Translations under genes and position numbers: made by a program
The notes under the pieces: model-generated
The model's input: the letters and a program-made list of their open reading frames with translations, nothing else
What the model was told of the DNA's origin: nothing
Databases searched by the model: none
Shown here: positions 1 through 9,718 of the stretch, in pieces
Layout of the letters: each line of letters opens with the position of its first letter
How positions within the stretch are numbered: position 1 is the stretch's first letter
Origin: Cerioporus squamosus
Taxonomy: Eukaryota > Basidiomycota > Agaricomycetes > Polyporales > Polyporaceae
Length of the DNA: 23,113 bases
NCBI GenBank assembly: GCA_022592435.1
Contig: JABYQS010000425.1
Coordinates: 1 to 23,113 of the forward strand
Direction of reading: 5' to 3'

Positions 1-117
1 CAAGAGAGAGCAAGCTCTGAGAGCGTATTCACGCTTCCAAAAGTTCAGGAGAATAAGGTCGATGAGCTCCGGCGGCAAATCCTGTATCGTCGCCATGCGT
101 ATATCGCTGCTTCTTGA
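1..117 (+). CDS. Possible 3' end of an unidentified gene, cut by the window edge
   Basis: Frame 1 is open from the first base to a TGA at 115-117, giving about 38 residues. The reading is hydrophilic and helix-like, with charged and aliphatic residues alternating around the segment VDELRRQILYRRHAYIAAS just before the stop. This fits the C-terminal tail of a protein whose body lies to the left of the window. I recognise no family. An open stretch this short could occur by chance, so the call rests only on composition and on the frame being open to the edge. Confidence 0.3.
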   Translation, partial: QERASSESVFTLPKVQENKVDELRRQILYRRHAYIAAS

Positions 118-1046
118 TCATAAGGAATCGGAGATGTGGCTTGTCAGATACGGATCCACAAAGCAAGTAAATGGCTACACACCAGATGTGAGGCGAAGCA
201 GAGAGACTCTAACCTTGAGTTGCACGGCTGGAGGGAAGATCATCCGATAGGTATGCTGTACGTGAATTTTATATGTTCGTCCCAGATGCCACGCAGCCAC
301 GTGCAGAACCACAACGTGGCAGGTGGTGTTCTGGTAAGCGATGGCAATGGCATGCCAGTCTCCGGTTCGTTCTCCGAAAGAGATCTTGGAAGCAATTGTT
401 CTGACTTAGTGGGTGGTACCGCATAATCTCGAAGGGCATACGGAAGTCCTGGCGCCATGGTGCTCGACGTCCTCAGGCTCGAAACAAGTTGCAGGACCAC
501 AGCGGCAGCGCCACCACGCTTCTCCGACAGCATCGGAACCCGGGCATCAGGCTGCCTTGCTCCTTCGAAGTTGATTTCAACGGTCACTCTGCCTGTCTAC
601 TTGCTTTCTACCCCCAGCCGTGGTCGACATCTCGCCAGCACACTCAAGAGGAGCATACTTACCCTCATCGTCTTCAGCCGAGGTCGTTATCAGAAGAATG
701 CAGGGCCCAGTTTCCCCGCCGGAGGCGTGATCATGCCCTCGGAGCCCGAGGCAGGCTCATAGCTACCCGTCATCTTTCCAGTCTATTTCGGTAAGATTCA
801 AACGTTCAGACTGAACCTACAGTGGGATAGGGTGGGATCAACGTCCACAGGCACCAGGCACCACGCGACGATCCATTATGACGCTATAACCCGTCGCAAG
901 GTCCTGACCAACCGTGCAATGTCCCTCCGAATCATAAACGTGTTGATTACATATGTCGCCCACATCGTCGGTGCTTCATTTCGCTGATAGCCACCATCCC
1001 CGTCTTCTTCCTGCAGTGGTAAGGGCCTCGAGAGTGTTCACTGTTC
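118..1046. other. No confident gene (about 930 bp)
   Basis: Short open frames occur on both strands here, for example 457-762 (+) and 240-587 (-). None shows a recognisable domain, hydrophobic segment or consistent chain of splice sites. A donor-like GTAAGT reads on the minus strand near 661-667, so a decayed or unrecognised minus-strand gene is possible. The right part must hold the promoter and 5' leader of the DUF6533 gene that follows. Confidence 0.4.
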
Positions 1047-2919
1047 ATGTCCTCCAGTGCAGCGGACGATGAGTTGGCGCAGGAGATCCTGGACGCGTAC
1101 GCACGACTGTGAGTATCCGAGGAGGCCAAGCACCACCGTATCGCGCTGATTGATATCCGCTGCGCCCATCTAGCTTCGTAGAAATTTCTGTATCATCGCA
1201 TCCTCAGGTATGTACTGCCACCCCAGACACCGTCGTGAAGCGTAGGATAGACCTGTTAACCATCAACACAACAGTTCTTCTCTTCGCCGACACCTTCTTC
1301 ACGTTTACGGAAGAAGTCCAACGGATCTGGCGCCGACGCTTTACTGGTGCCACGCTGATCTTCGTCATCACTCGATGGGTCGCAGTCGCAGAACGCATCG
1401 TACTGGTCATCAGCGTGGTGCTACCCACAGTGCAAGACAAAGTCAGTGTTCTTTTTACAAACATCTGTTCATGATCTGACATGATACATGCAGAGGTACG
1501 GGGCGCACGGACCTTGGGAGCTGATATGCAAAACTCATCCTCAATTTCAGCTGCGTACCGGTAATGCGGATGGACGACATCCTCACAGACATTAGCTACC
1601 TGATGTTCGGAGGTATATTACCTCGCCGGTCCTACATTCGTGTCCGCCTGACCCGTCCGCAGTGTTTATGATGCTTCGGGTGCGAGGGGTATGGGGTGGA
1701 GCTTGGGCACCCCTCCTCTTTATCGCTCTGCTGACACCGGTCAGGACGATCATCTCCATCGTGAGTTCATTGACCACGCCGTCTCGCATACGATCTCACT
1801 AACACACGATTGCTCAGTATATCCAGACACATTACGATCCGATAGCGTTTGGCGCACCGATATATGGATGTGGCGCCGCAGTCAACATTGGCAACCACAA
1901 CTACATCATGTAAGCCCCGTTGCGTATAATGATATGCACCACGTATAGCTCACTTTGATGCTGGCTCCTGAAGACGTACGAATAGTCATCATGTCAAATC
2001 TACGATGAATTCTGACTCTCTCAATCAGTTGGGATCGTATCAAGGTTATCAGGGATGACAATCGACACCGCAGTGATCCTCCTCACCTGGCACAAGACTT
2101 GGGCTATCAAGCGCGAGTCCAGAAGGGTTGGTATCGACACACCTTACGTTACGTTACTACTGCGTGATGGTGAGCAACCTGGTTCCCTCCCCTAACATAC
2201 AGCTGACGACGTTCACTAGGCACGCTGTATTTCTTGTGAGTCTCCTCGAGCGACCTAGACTCGAACAGGTCGCTGACGGTCTCTCGCCAGGATTATCCTA
2301 TTTATTCAAACATTCGGCATAATATCAATCTCAGTCAGTCGCCCCATCCGCTCGAGCATGCTGCTAAACGCATCTGACCCGATCTTCTCCATAGGTCGGA
2401 TCGGTACGAAGTACCCGCAATGATTGACAGCGCGCACACAAACTCACCGCTGGTATCTGTAGGACTTCGTCCTCTTCGACGTGTGGCCCTATTTCGACCA
2501 AGTGTACGCCCGCCCTTCTCCCTCGCATGCCCACTGGCATCGTCGCTCACGACTCCCCGCACAGGTTTACCGTAGTATTCCTCACGCGCTTCATGCTCAA
2601 CCTCCGCGGGGTCTACCTCGTGGACTCCGACGACGTCCCCGGTCCAAACAACTTGAACGCCGACCCGACGGCGACCATCTCGGGCGTGCGTTTCTCGTCG
2701 AGCATCGTCGGGAACATGGGCGCCCCGCTAAACTCAACGCTGTTCTCGTACGGCTCCACGACACTGGGCGCGGAGGACCTGAGCGACCGCTCCGGTACGG
2801 GTTGGAGTGTGGAGGACGAGATGGTCGAGACGTCGGGCGATCCGCTCTTTGCGAGGCTTGGGCGGGAGGATGAGGGGGAGGAGAGAATTGAGATGCCGGA
2901 GACTGGTGTTCGTGTGTAA
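1047..2919 (+). CDS. DUF6533 multi-pass membrane protein, copy 1
   Basis: This is a multi-exon gene for a membrane protein of the DUF6533 type, a basidiomycete-expanded family with about seven TM segments and no established activity. The diagnostic N-terminal block is in the exon at about 1227-1440: a TM helix, then TFTEEVQRIWRRRFTGATLI, then a second helix. Later exons give VRMDDILTDISYLMFG-type helix sequence (about 1566-1610), a helix with FMMLRVRGVWGG (1663-1759), YIQTHYDPIAFGAPIYGCG (about 1818-1910), TWHKTWAIKRE followed by TPYVTLLLRDG (2029-2169), the short exon TLYFL (2220-2235), then FTVVFLTRFMLNLRG and a long hydrophilic cytosolic tail to TAA at 2919. Splice sites are mostly GTGAGT/GTAAGC...CAG. 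The ATG at 1047 (MSSSAADDELAQEIL) is a plausible start, but I could not make exons 1-3 agree in phase, so the 5' end is tentative. A ligand or receptor role is only conjecture for this family. Confidence 0.78.
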
Positions 2920-3370
2920 GTGCGCTGGGTCACGCTTTGCACTGTGCAGGGTCAATTTTGAGTTGTACGTTATATTTTGTCATTATGATCAGGTATGGAT
3001 ACAGGGTCCATGGTCAGGTCCCTCGAAGTCTGGACTACTTTTTCTTCAACGTGCAATCTGGCGCAGCCTGTGTCCCCACTAGTAGCACATCGCGATGCTC
3101 GATGTCAGCAGCGGGAGGGCGCGACGCGTCTGGCGCTAAAGCTAGCTCTCTCTTTCATCCACCCACCAGCCATCACCCGAACCAACTAAAGGCCAGCTCA
3201 GTCGGCACTCCTCGGTCACCTTCGGTCACGGCGTCCAGATCTAGTATCTGTCGAGTCGCGTTGACAGCGTCCGTCTCTCCATAGTATGCACTCCCAACAG
3301 CGGGTGATTATCTCGGTGAGCACCCTCAGTTTCAATCTTATGTTCCTTGATACTGAACTGCATTAAAGCC
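2920..3370. other. Intergenic, no gene seen (about 450 bp)
   Basis: This lies between the stop of the DUF6533 gene and the F-box start. Short open frames (2937-3284, 2995-3189) have no recognisable content. The stretch should hold the 3' UTR of one gene and the promoter of the other. The T-rich run around 2965-2990 could belong to the 3' UTR, but I cannot point to a defined poly(A) signal. Confidence 0.4.
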
Positions 3371-4439
3371 ATGATAGACATTGTCGATCCCCGCGGTGCC
3401 TTTCCCATGCAACGCACTCCCGTTGAACTGTTCCTGGAGATCATCGCCATGCTCGGTGAAGACAAGTTCTCGCTTTCCGCTTGCCGTCTCGTCTCAAAGA
3501 GGTGGCGAGAAGTTGCCAACCCCCACCTCTTCGCTACCCTTACTGTGGTTACTACGGATCCTGTCTGCAACGTCGGCGCCTTCTATGAATTCGTGGGATC
3601 CAATCCTCACCTCGCGGTCTGGATCCGAGATCTTACACTCACAGGAAGTTCCTCCGGTCTCACAGAGCCCAGCATCATGCCGGATTTATCAATCCCTTGC
3701 ACGGTGGTTGCGAATCTGACAGGGCTCCGATACCTCTCCCTGGGGGCCTATGTACAAGTTGCCGATGTTGCACGGAAAGCCTAGGCCTGTTGTGTGTTCC
3801 GCACCCTATCGGCTCAAGGGCCTGCGCATCCTCAACAGATATACCCCGGAGACACTCCCCTCGTTGTGCGCGTTGCTCTGCGTCGTCGTCCCCGACTCGC
3901 TTGAGTTGCAAGACGTCAACGTCAAAGGCCCCTTCCGCGACTCCGACATGGGTTCGCTTCCTCCGCAGTCGGTGCACATTCTCCCGCGGACCTCTGGAAG
4001 GCCGTTGGCAGCCTATTTACCATGTGCCCACGCTTGGAATCCATCATCATTGTCCTGAGCTTTCAGGAAGACGACGACGATGCCTCTACCTGGCCCGAAC
4101 GCGGCCTCACGTCGGTATACGAGTACACCGACATCTTCTCCGCCGTGCCGCAGTCGCTACGAGAAGTCACCGTCCGCCTCATCCAGAGGTATACGCGAGC
4201 AGTACGACCTTGCGAGCTTGGATCGTCCTTGGTTCCTGGCGCGGTTTCCGCTTCTGCGAAGTGTCAGCTTTGAAGTGGAGGAGCAATATGGTTCCCCAGA
4301 TTACCTCGCGCTTGAAGGGTGGCTTAAGGACACCCTTCTTCACATCCACGACGCCAATCTGCGTCGTGTCGCAGAGCTGGATAGTGCCAAATTGAGGATT
4401 CAATCACTATCCTATCTACTTATGTCGCTCAAGCTCTAA
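3371..4439 (+). pseudogene. F-box protein with about three frame breaks
   Basis: From ATG 3371 the frame encodes an N-terminal F-box: TPVELFLEIIAMLGEDKF, then LSACRLVSKRWREVANPHLF, with the usual Leu-Pro-like start, Leu/Ile pattern and the Trp-Arg of helix 3. F-box proteins link substrates to the SCF ubiquitin ligase through Skp1. The C-terminal part looks like the leucine-rich substrate region of Agaricomycete F-box proteins. This frame stops at 3782-3784, but the same style continues in a second frame (YRLKGLRILNRYTPETLPSL, from about 3790), returns to the first (DLWKAVGSLFTMCPRLESI, from about 3990), and ends in the second (DLASLDRPWFLARFP... to TAA 4439). The shifts fall near 3740-3790, 3985 and 4190-4200. 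No GT...AG intron of normal size explains them. The intended product would be roughly 350 residues. This is either a decayed copy or one carrying sequence errors; the first break is close to a G5 run. Confidence 0.7.
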
Positions 4440-4681
4440 GAATTCGAGATAAGCGAAGAGTCTGCAAAAGTAATGAGTTCGTCAGATGCCCGTGTCTGCC
4501 CGCCGCTGTCAGGCTCGAGGTTCGCTTCCTTTGACCTTTAAGCGTTCGTACGGGTTAATGCGCGACCGAGTAATTGTATATCTTGCGACTACTTGAATCA
4601 CCGAATATACTACACCTAAGTACACTTCCTCATGCAGGGAAGACTGCAGTGAAACATGCAACAAATCCTGCCCCATTGCTC
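4440..4681. other. Convergent 3' region between the F-box gene and SDR1
   Basis: The F-box gene (+) and the first SDR (-) converge here across 242 bp. The segment must contain both 3' UTRs and termination regions. No further coding signal is visible. Confidence 0.45.
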
Positions 4682-5974
4682 TCAGTAAGAGGACGGGTGC
4701 TTCAGGAGGGTCTATCCAAGAACCAGCGTAAGCAGCTAATCGAGAGCCCGGACAAGGCAAGCATGACTCACCCCACCGTCGATCAGCACAGTCTCCCCAT
4801 CCACAAACCAGTTCGCGACGAGGAACAGCACAAGCGCGCCCATATCCTTGTTGGTTCCCGCTCGCGGCTGCCCAGGAGCCGGCGGACGCGAAACGGGCAC
4901 CTGGAAGCCGAAGGTCACTCCCTCTGGCACGCGGGACTCTCCCAGCTCGTTCATCGTATCGGGCGCGGCCATCTCGGTAATGAAGAGCCCCGGGGCGATT
5001 CCGTTCACTCGGATGCCCAGCGGGAGCAGCTCGTGTGCGAGAGATGCGGTGGCATGCCCGATGGCCGACTTGGAGAACATGTAGGGGAATGAACAGCTCG
5101 AAGTCGCAGGGTCCTTCCGCGAGGATAGAGGATGAGTTCGGTTGTTAGGGTAGTAGGAAGAGACATCATGTACGGACCTTCGTCCATCCGTTCATGCTGG
5201 ATGTCATGACGATCTGCGGAGCGAAGCGAGCGGCCCCCGGGCTCTCCTTCCACTTCTCGAGGAGCGGGAGAAACGCGAAGGTCAGCCAGTACGGTCCAAC
5301 GGCGTTTGTCTTCAGGTTGTGGTCAAAGTCTGATTCGGATATGGCGTCGAAGTAGGCGGCGCGGAAAGCCTCGCCGGTCATTGTAGTCGGTCTTTGAAAA
5401 CTGCCGGAGGCAACGCTGTAAAACCTCGTCAGCGGATGACCCACCGAGAAATCGCAATGGCACTGACCCAGCATTGTTGAAGAGCACTGTGACATGCTGT
5501 TCCCGCTTACCGACCTCTTCGGCCAATCGTAGAGCTTCGGACTAGGACAGAAGTACGTCTCGATCAGTTGAGGCTCGCTCTACACTGCGCAACGTCGCAC
5601 CTTCTTTCGCACATCTCCTTCGATGCCGTGAATTCTTCCAGGCTTGTTCGTTTTCTCGGCCGCATCGTTGTACACCTTCGCTATCCTGCACGCCGGTGGA
5701 ATGAGAAGGGCGACGTTGACAACGAGCGACGAAACCTACTTGTCGAGATCTGCTTGTTTCGGGCCTATGATATACACAGTCGCCCCGTTGGCCATCAGCG
5801 TGGTCGTAATCATCAGGCCGATACCCTATGTACAAGCCCGCCACGAGTAAGCGGAAAACTGGATATGGGTGAATGCTGCGCACTCACGGTTCCTCCTCCA
5901 GTGACGACGGCAACAACGCCGCGCAGGTCGAAGAGGTTGCTGGAGGTGAGGTCGTGAAGAACGGCGTCCGCCAT
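4682..5974 (-). CDS. Short-chain dehydrogenase/reductase, tandem copy 1 (SDR1)
   Basis: A classical SDR, that is an NAD(P)-dependent oxidoreductase with a Rossmann fold; the substrate is unknown. Seven exons on the minus strand: 5974-5888, 5825-5740, 5685-5601, 5541-5468, 5415-5178, 5113-4772 and 4711-4682. They sum to 942 nt and 313 residues with every junction in phase. The cofactor motif TGGGTGIG is at residues 25-32 and NNAG at 107-110. The Ser region MTSSMNGWTK is at 181-190 and the catalytic Y-x3-K (YMFSK) at 201-205. The motif RVNGIAPG follows. The last exon is only 30 nt and encodes TLLKHPSSY plus stop; it matches the last exon of the neighbouring paralogue. Start ATG at 5974 (MADAVLHDL). 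No signal peptide or TM segment is seen, so it is probably cytosolic. The 316 bp upstream separates it from the end of SDR2. Confidence 0.93.
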
Positions 5975-6290
5975 CTGGTGTTGCTCGGGAATAGTTCTGA
6001 GGGCTCGGTGCGGTCCAGCTAATGATGAGCTACTTATACTTTCTCTCGTGTGAGAGCACGGAACGTGCCGATCGGATGCTATGACATCACCCTCATCATT
6101 CCCGATCAAAGACTGAGATAGCATAGCGCATAGAACAAAGGCAGGCTAATAGGCTTGAGCCTGCTGGAGTTATTCTGGGTGGCCGAACATAGGAGTACGG
6201 CAAAGGAGCCCAGGGAAAGCGGGGGAAATGTGATAGAAGATTGCAGATCACGAGCAGGTTCGTACGGTTATGCCAGCACATTTCGACTAC
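5975..6290. promoter_or_regulatory. Spacer between the tandem SDR genes (SDR1 promoter, SDR2 3' UTR)
   Basis: These 316 bp separate the stop of SDR2 from the start of SDR1, both on the minus strand. By position the spacer must contain the SDR1 promoter and the SDR2 terminator. I see no open frame with coding character and no defined TATA box. The boundary is set by the two well-supported gene models. Confidence 0.5.
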
Positions 6291-7577
6291 CTAGTACGAG
6301 GATGGGTGTTTCAAGAGAGTCTGGAGGCGCGTTAGCTCAACGATCCTCATCCAGGTGACGGTCAAGAAAAGTACTCACCCCTCCGTCGATCAGTACGGTC
6401 TCGCCATCCACGAACCAATTCGCCACCAAGAACAGCACTAGCGCTGCCATGTCCTTGTTCCTCCCCGCGGGTGGCTGACCCGGCGCAAGCGGCGCCGACA
6501 CAGGGACCTCAAAGCTAAAAGGATTTCCTTGGGGCATATGGGACTGCCCGACTGCGTCGATCGTTCCAGGCGCGCTCATTTCGGTGATGAAAAACCCCGG
6601 CGCGATGCCGTTGACTCGAACACCCAGCGGGAGGAGTTCGTGAGCGAGCGATGCGGTAGCGTGTCCTATGGCCGACTTGGAGTACATGTACGGGAACGTG
6701 AAGCCCGACGTCGCGGGATCCTAGATAGCACCAAGAAGCGAATGTCAGTCGACGTGTCTCCAATCAAGAGGTTAGGCTGCGGACGTGCCTTCGTCCAGCC
6801 GTTCATGCTGGATGTCATCACTACCTGCGGTGCGAAACGTGCACCACCTGGGCCTTGCTTCCACTTCTCCAGCAGCGGTAGGAATGCAAAAGTCAGCCAG
6901 TACGGGCCGACGGCGTTAGTGTTGAGACTGTTCTCGAAGTCCTCTTCGGTGATCCCATCGAAGTATGCTTCGCGGAATGCGGCCGCATTCGCGATAGTGG
7001 GCCTAGTGTATTTCCCTTGAAAGATGCTGGTGACATGCAATGTCATGCCACTGTCTCGACATTTCCGAGAAGAGAGAAGCGCACCCAGCATTGTTGAAGA
7101 GGACAGTGACATGTTCCTCACGTTTGCCGACCTCCTCCGCCAGACGCACAGCTTCTGTCTGTTTCACTAGTCAGTGAATGGCATCCATAACAAGATGTGT
7201 GCTCACTTTCTTCCTGATATCACCCTCGATGCCGTAGATCTTGCCTGATTTGCCCTTAGCCGCAGCCGCGTCGTTGTATACCTGAGCAATTCTAGAGAGG
7301 AGCTCCTTGTCAGTCGACGTTGTATCACCAAGTACTCGAGCCTCACTTACTTGTCGAGGTCTTCCTGCTTCGGTCCGATGATGTACACAGACTTAGCCCC
7401 GTTGGCGATCAACGTAGTTGTGATCATAAGCCCGATGCCCTATATACAGACATGAGCGTATGCGATGGCGAACACAGGATGGCACCTCACCGTTCCTCCC
7501 CCAGTCACGACGGCCACCACGCCGGTCAGGTCAAAGAGACTCGACGCGTTAAGCTCGTTGAGAACAGTGTCGGCCAT
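6291..7577 (-). CDS. Short-chain dehydrogenase/reductase, tandem copy 2 (SDR2)
   Basis: A paralogue of SDR1 with the same seven-exon structure: 7577-7491, 7439-7351, 7291-7207, 7158-7085, 7026-6789, 6720-6379 and 6320-6291. Exon sizes are identical (87, 85, 74, 238, 342, 30 nt) except exon 2, which is 89 nt and adds one codon. Total 945 nt, 314 residues. Motifs: TGGGTGIG (25-32), NNAG (108-111), MTSSMNGWTK (about 182-191), YMYSK as the catalytic Y-x3-K (202-206), RVNGIAPG, and the C-terminal TLLKHPSSY. Start ATG at 7577 (MADTVLNEL). Intron 5 (6788-6721) begins GC (AAG|gcacgt) where SDR1 has GT, a probable GC-AG intron. No signal peptide or membrane helix is visible. The substrate is unknown. 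Divergence from SDR1 is spread along the protein, with all catalytic residues kept in both, so both copies are probably active. Confidence 0.93.
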
Positions 7578-8579
7578 GGGTGCGTACTTGCCCACAAATT
7601 GAACGTTGAGTTAGTGGAAGGAGGCAGGTCAGGATGGTATATGTACCCGCTAGGCGAGAGCCGATCGGGAGAGACGAGGAGCGAGAAGCGTTGCTTATGG
7701 AGCACCTGCGCGGGAAAGCGGAGGTCATGAGAGGGTCAGAGATGTTCTGGGATGTCTATTCGAAGCAACGCTGCGGTTTCGAGACGTCAGCGCGTCAGCC
7801 ATCGGCGCGTCCAAACCTTAACATGAGGTCCCTACGAGCCGGTCTAGTCATGTCCTCATCGATCTGGCCGACGTATGTCCCGTCGGAAATCGCGGATCTG
7901 AGCATTCAAGTGCCGGTCGGAGAGCGATGTATGTCGCGGCGCAGGTCGTGGGATAGCTCAACTCACGTCATAGAAGAAACTTCACAAGCATCTCTCCCAG
8001 TAATTTTGGTCAAATGACGAGTACACGGTCGCTGTACCTTGAAGTTGCTGTCAGAAGTACTGTCAGAATCTGCACGTATGTCACTGAACATAGCTCGTAC
8101 ATGCCTTGCGTATGGTGCCGCCAACCTGTGCAGTCAATCACCACTAGAGCTTGTGCACGTACCACTCTATCTCCTCTCTGGCAATGCAATCGGGCCCTTC
8201 GACCAACACATTTTCCTTCAACCGACGCTGTTCATTCCACGCACTCGTAGACACTGCTGCGGATCGACCGTGTAGATCCCTAGAAGCCAATATGCCAGGA
8301 CCAGCTGTCCACAGTTCGTAGGTACCTCAGATCCATGGTGTCCTCAGTGCATCGTACAGCGTCATCGTCCGACGAAGCTTGGCGCCACCCATTGCATCGC
8401 GACCTGAATCGTCGACCAGGCGGCCTATAGAGCGTGCTATGGGGCAGCAGGCAATGAGCCGCGACGAGTAGACAACATGCGACGAGGTGGTCGTTGATCT
8501 TCAAAGGAAGCTACTTATCAAGATTTCAGCTGTACAGCTCATGGAGAACGCAAGCCGGAAGCCGGACTTACTTGCGTTG
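7578..8579. other. No confident gene (about 1 kb); SDR2 promoter side and RRP46 3' side
   Basis: The longest open frame is 7634-8017 (+). It is Arg/Glu-rich, has no recognisable motif and overlaps the expected SDR2 promoter, so I do not call it. Other short frames (8014-8275 +, 8280-8504 -) also look non-coding. By position the region holds the SDR2 promoter at the left and the RRP46 3' UTR at the right. Confidence 0.4.
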
Positions 8580-9478
8580 TCATATTTCGACCTTCTCGTC
8601 GTCGACCTCCATAGCTTGAGATGGACGCTCGCTCTTAACCTCCGTCTTGACAGCCGTCGATGTCAGGCGCGATGCCAGGCTCTCCTTCAGCGCGAGCCAG
8701 ACCTGCCGAGCGCCCTTCGCCGCGAGCTCTCTCGCCCTTGTCAGCTCCGAGACATCGAAGGGCGCAGCAGTGGTGTAGTTGGTCCACAATAAGGAGCAAG
8801 CAGGTGGTTCGGATGGGGATGGGATGTCGGCAGATGCAGATAGTGACGAGGAGAACAAAAATGTGAAGCACCCACTCCCCGCCAGATGAGGCAACTCGAC
8901 CTCTTCAGGGTCCAGGATGAGCTCCCCATCCGCGTCGCCTTTGAGCCTCCCGACCGCCACAGCACACACGACACCGCGCATGGGTACCGACCCGGCGTTG
9001 ATGAACGCGGCCGCTGTGGCGTTCACCAGACTTGCGGTGAGACTCGCGTTCCAACCCCGGCCGACGCTCCCAAGCCCGCTGCCGCTATCGGTCCCACATA
9101 GCGCTTGCCCGACAATCTGGATGAGAGTGCGGGGATGATGGGAGAGGAAGAGGGAGGGCGCGAAGATGGACTTGAGTGTCGTCGCGAGTGCTTTTGCGTC
9201 CGTGCCAGGGAGGGCGGCAAGCGGGCGGATTTGGATGTCGAGCGTCGCCTGCGAGGGGTTCTCTTGCGCAGGTCTGACCTCTATCGGTCCTGATACAGAT
9301 GCGAGAGACTTTGTCTCTCCTAGACATCGAGGTTCAAAAGTGCACTCATCCCCGAACATTTTGGCATGTACTCACCGAAGCCGAACCTGGCGGAGCCGTC
9401 CACCCTATCAAGTCTTTCGTACACGATAGAGATCTCTCGCGTGTGGTCCGCGCGTCGTCCACCGCTCCGTGCGACCAT
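8580..9478 (-). CDS. RRP46: Exosome complex component RRP46 (RNase PH fold)
   Basis: A ring subunit of the eukaryotic RNA exosome, which processes and degrades RNA from the 3' end in nucleus and cytoplasm. Eukaryotic RRP46 has an RNase PH fold but normally no catalytic activity. Two exons, 9478-9376 and 9319-8580, total 843 nt and 280 residues. Exon 1 carries ERLDRVDGSARFGFG. The junction is phase 1 and restores the family motif FGETKSLASVSGPIEVRPA. Then come the block NPSQATLDIQIRPL, RTLIQIVGQAL, an Asn/Ala-rich helix ending in INAGSVPMRGVVCAVAVGRL and LILDPEEVE. The intron is GTGAGT...CTAG (9375-9320). The start ATG 9478 directly precedes the conserved N-terminus. At 280 residues it is somewhat long for the family because of a charged C-terminal tail. 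It is divergent from the next gene across 240 bp. Confidence 0.92.
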
Positions 9479-9718
9479 GCTGGGGTGTCGACAAGATGAG
9501 TACCGAGAGAGAGGTAGTCGAAGTACCAAACGAAGAGAGCCTCGGCGCGAAAGCACGCGACAACCGCCCGGCGCGGGTCGAGCCAGTCAGCGACCGACTC
9601 TGCTCCGAAATGGATTGCCCAAGCTCAGGCGCAGCTTTCATGACAGCTTCCCGGCGAGCTCGCTGCCCTCGCGGCACTTGACGACAGCAAACGACAGCTC
9701 TTTCTGCCAACGGACACG
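9479..9718. promoter_or_regulatory. Shared divergent promoter region, RRP46 / single-pass membrane protein
   Basis: RRP46 starts at 9478 on the minus strand and the membrane-protein gene starts at 9719 on the plus strand, so both must be transcribed from these 240 bp. The segment is GC-rich, with a GCGCGAAAGCACGCG-type stretch near 9545. I see no clear TATA box. Overlapping open frames here look like chance. Confidence 0.55.

Noticed and set aside
3697..4395. 232-codon plus-strand frame over the F-box gene
   Set aside because: It is the frame not used by the F-box pieces: Arg/Ser/Pro/His-rich and without hydrophobic pattern. The F-box segments explain the region better.
7634..8017. 127-codon plus-strand frame upstream of SDR2
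   Set aside because: No recognisable domain, charged low-information composition, and it occupies the expected SDR2 promoter.
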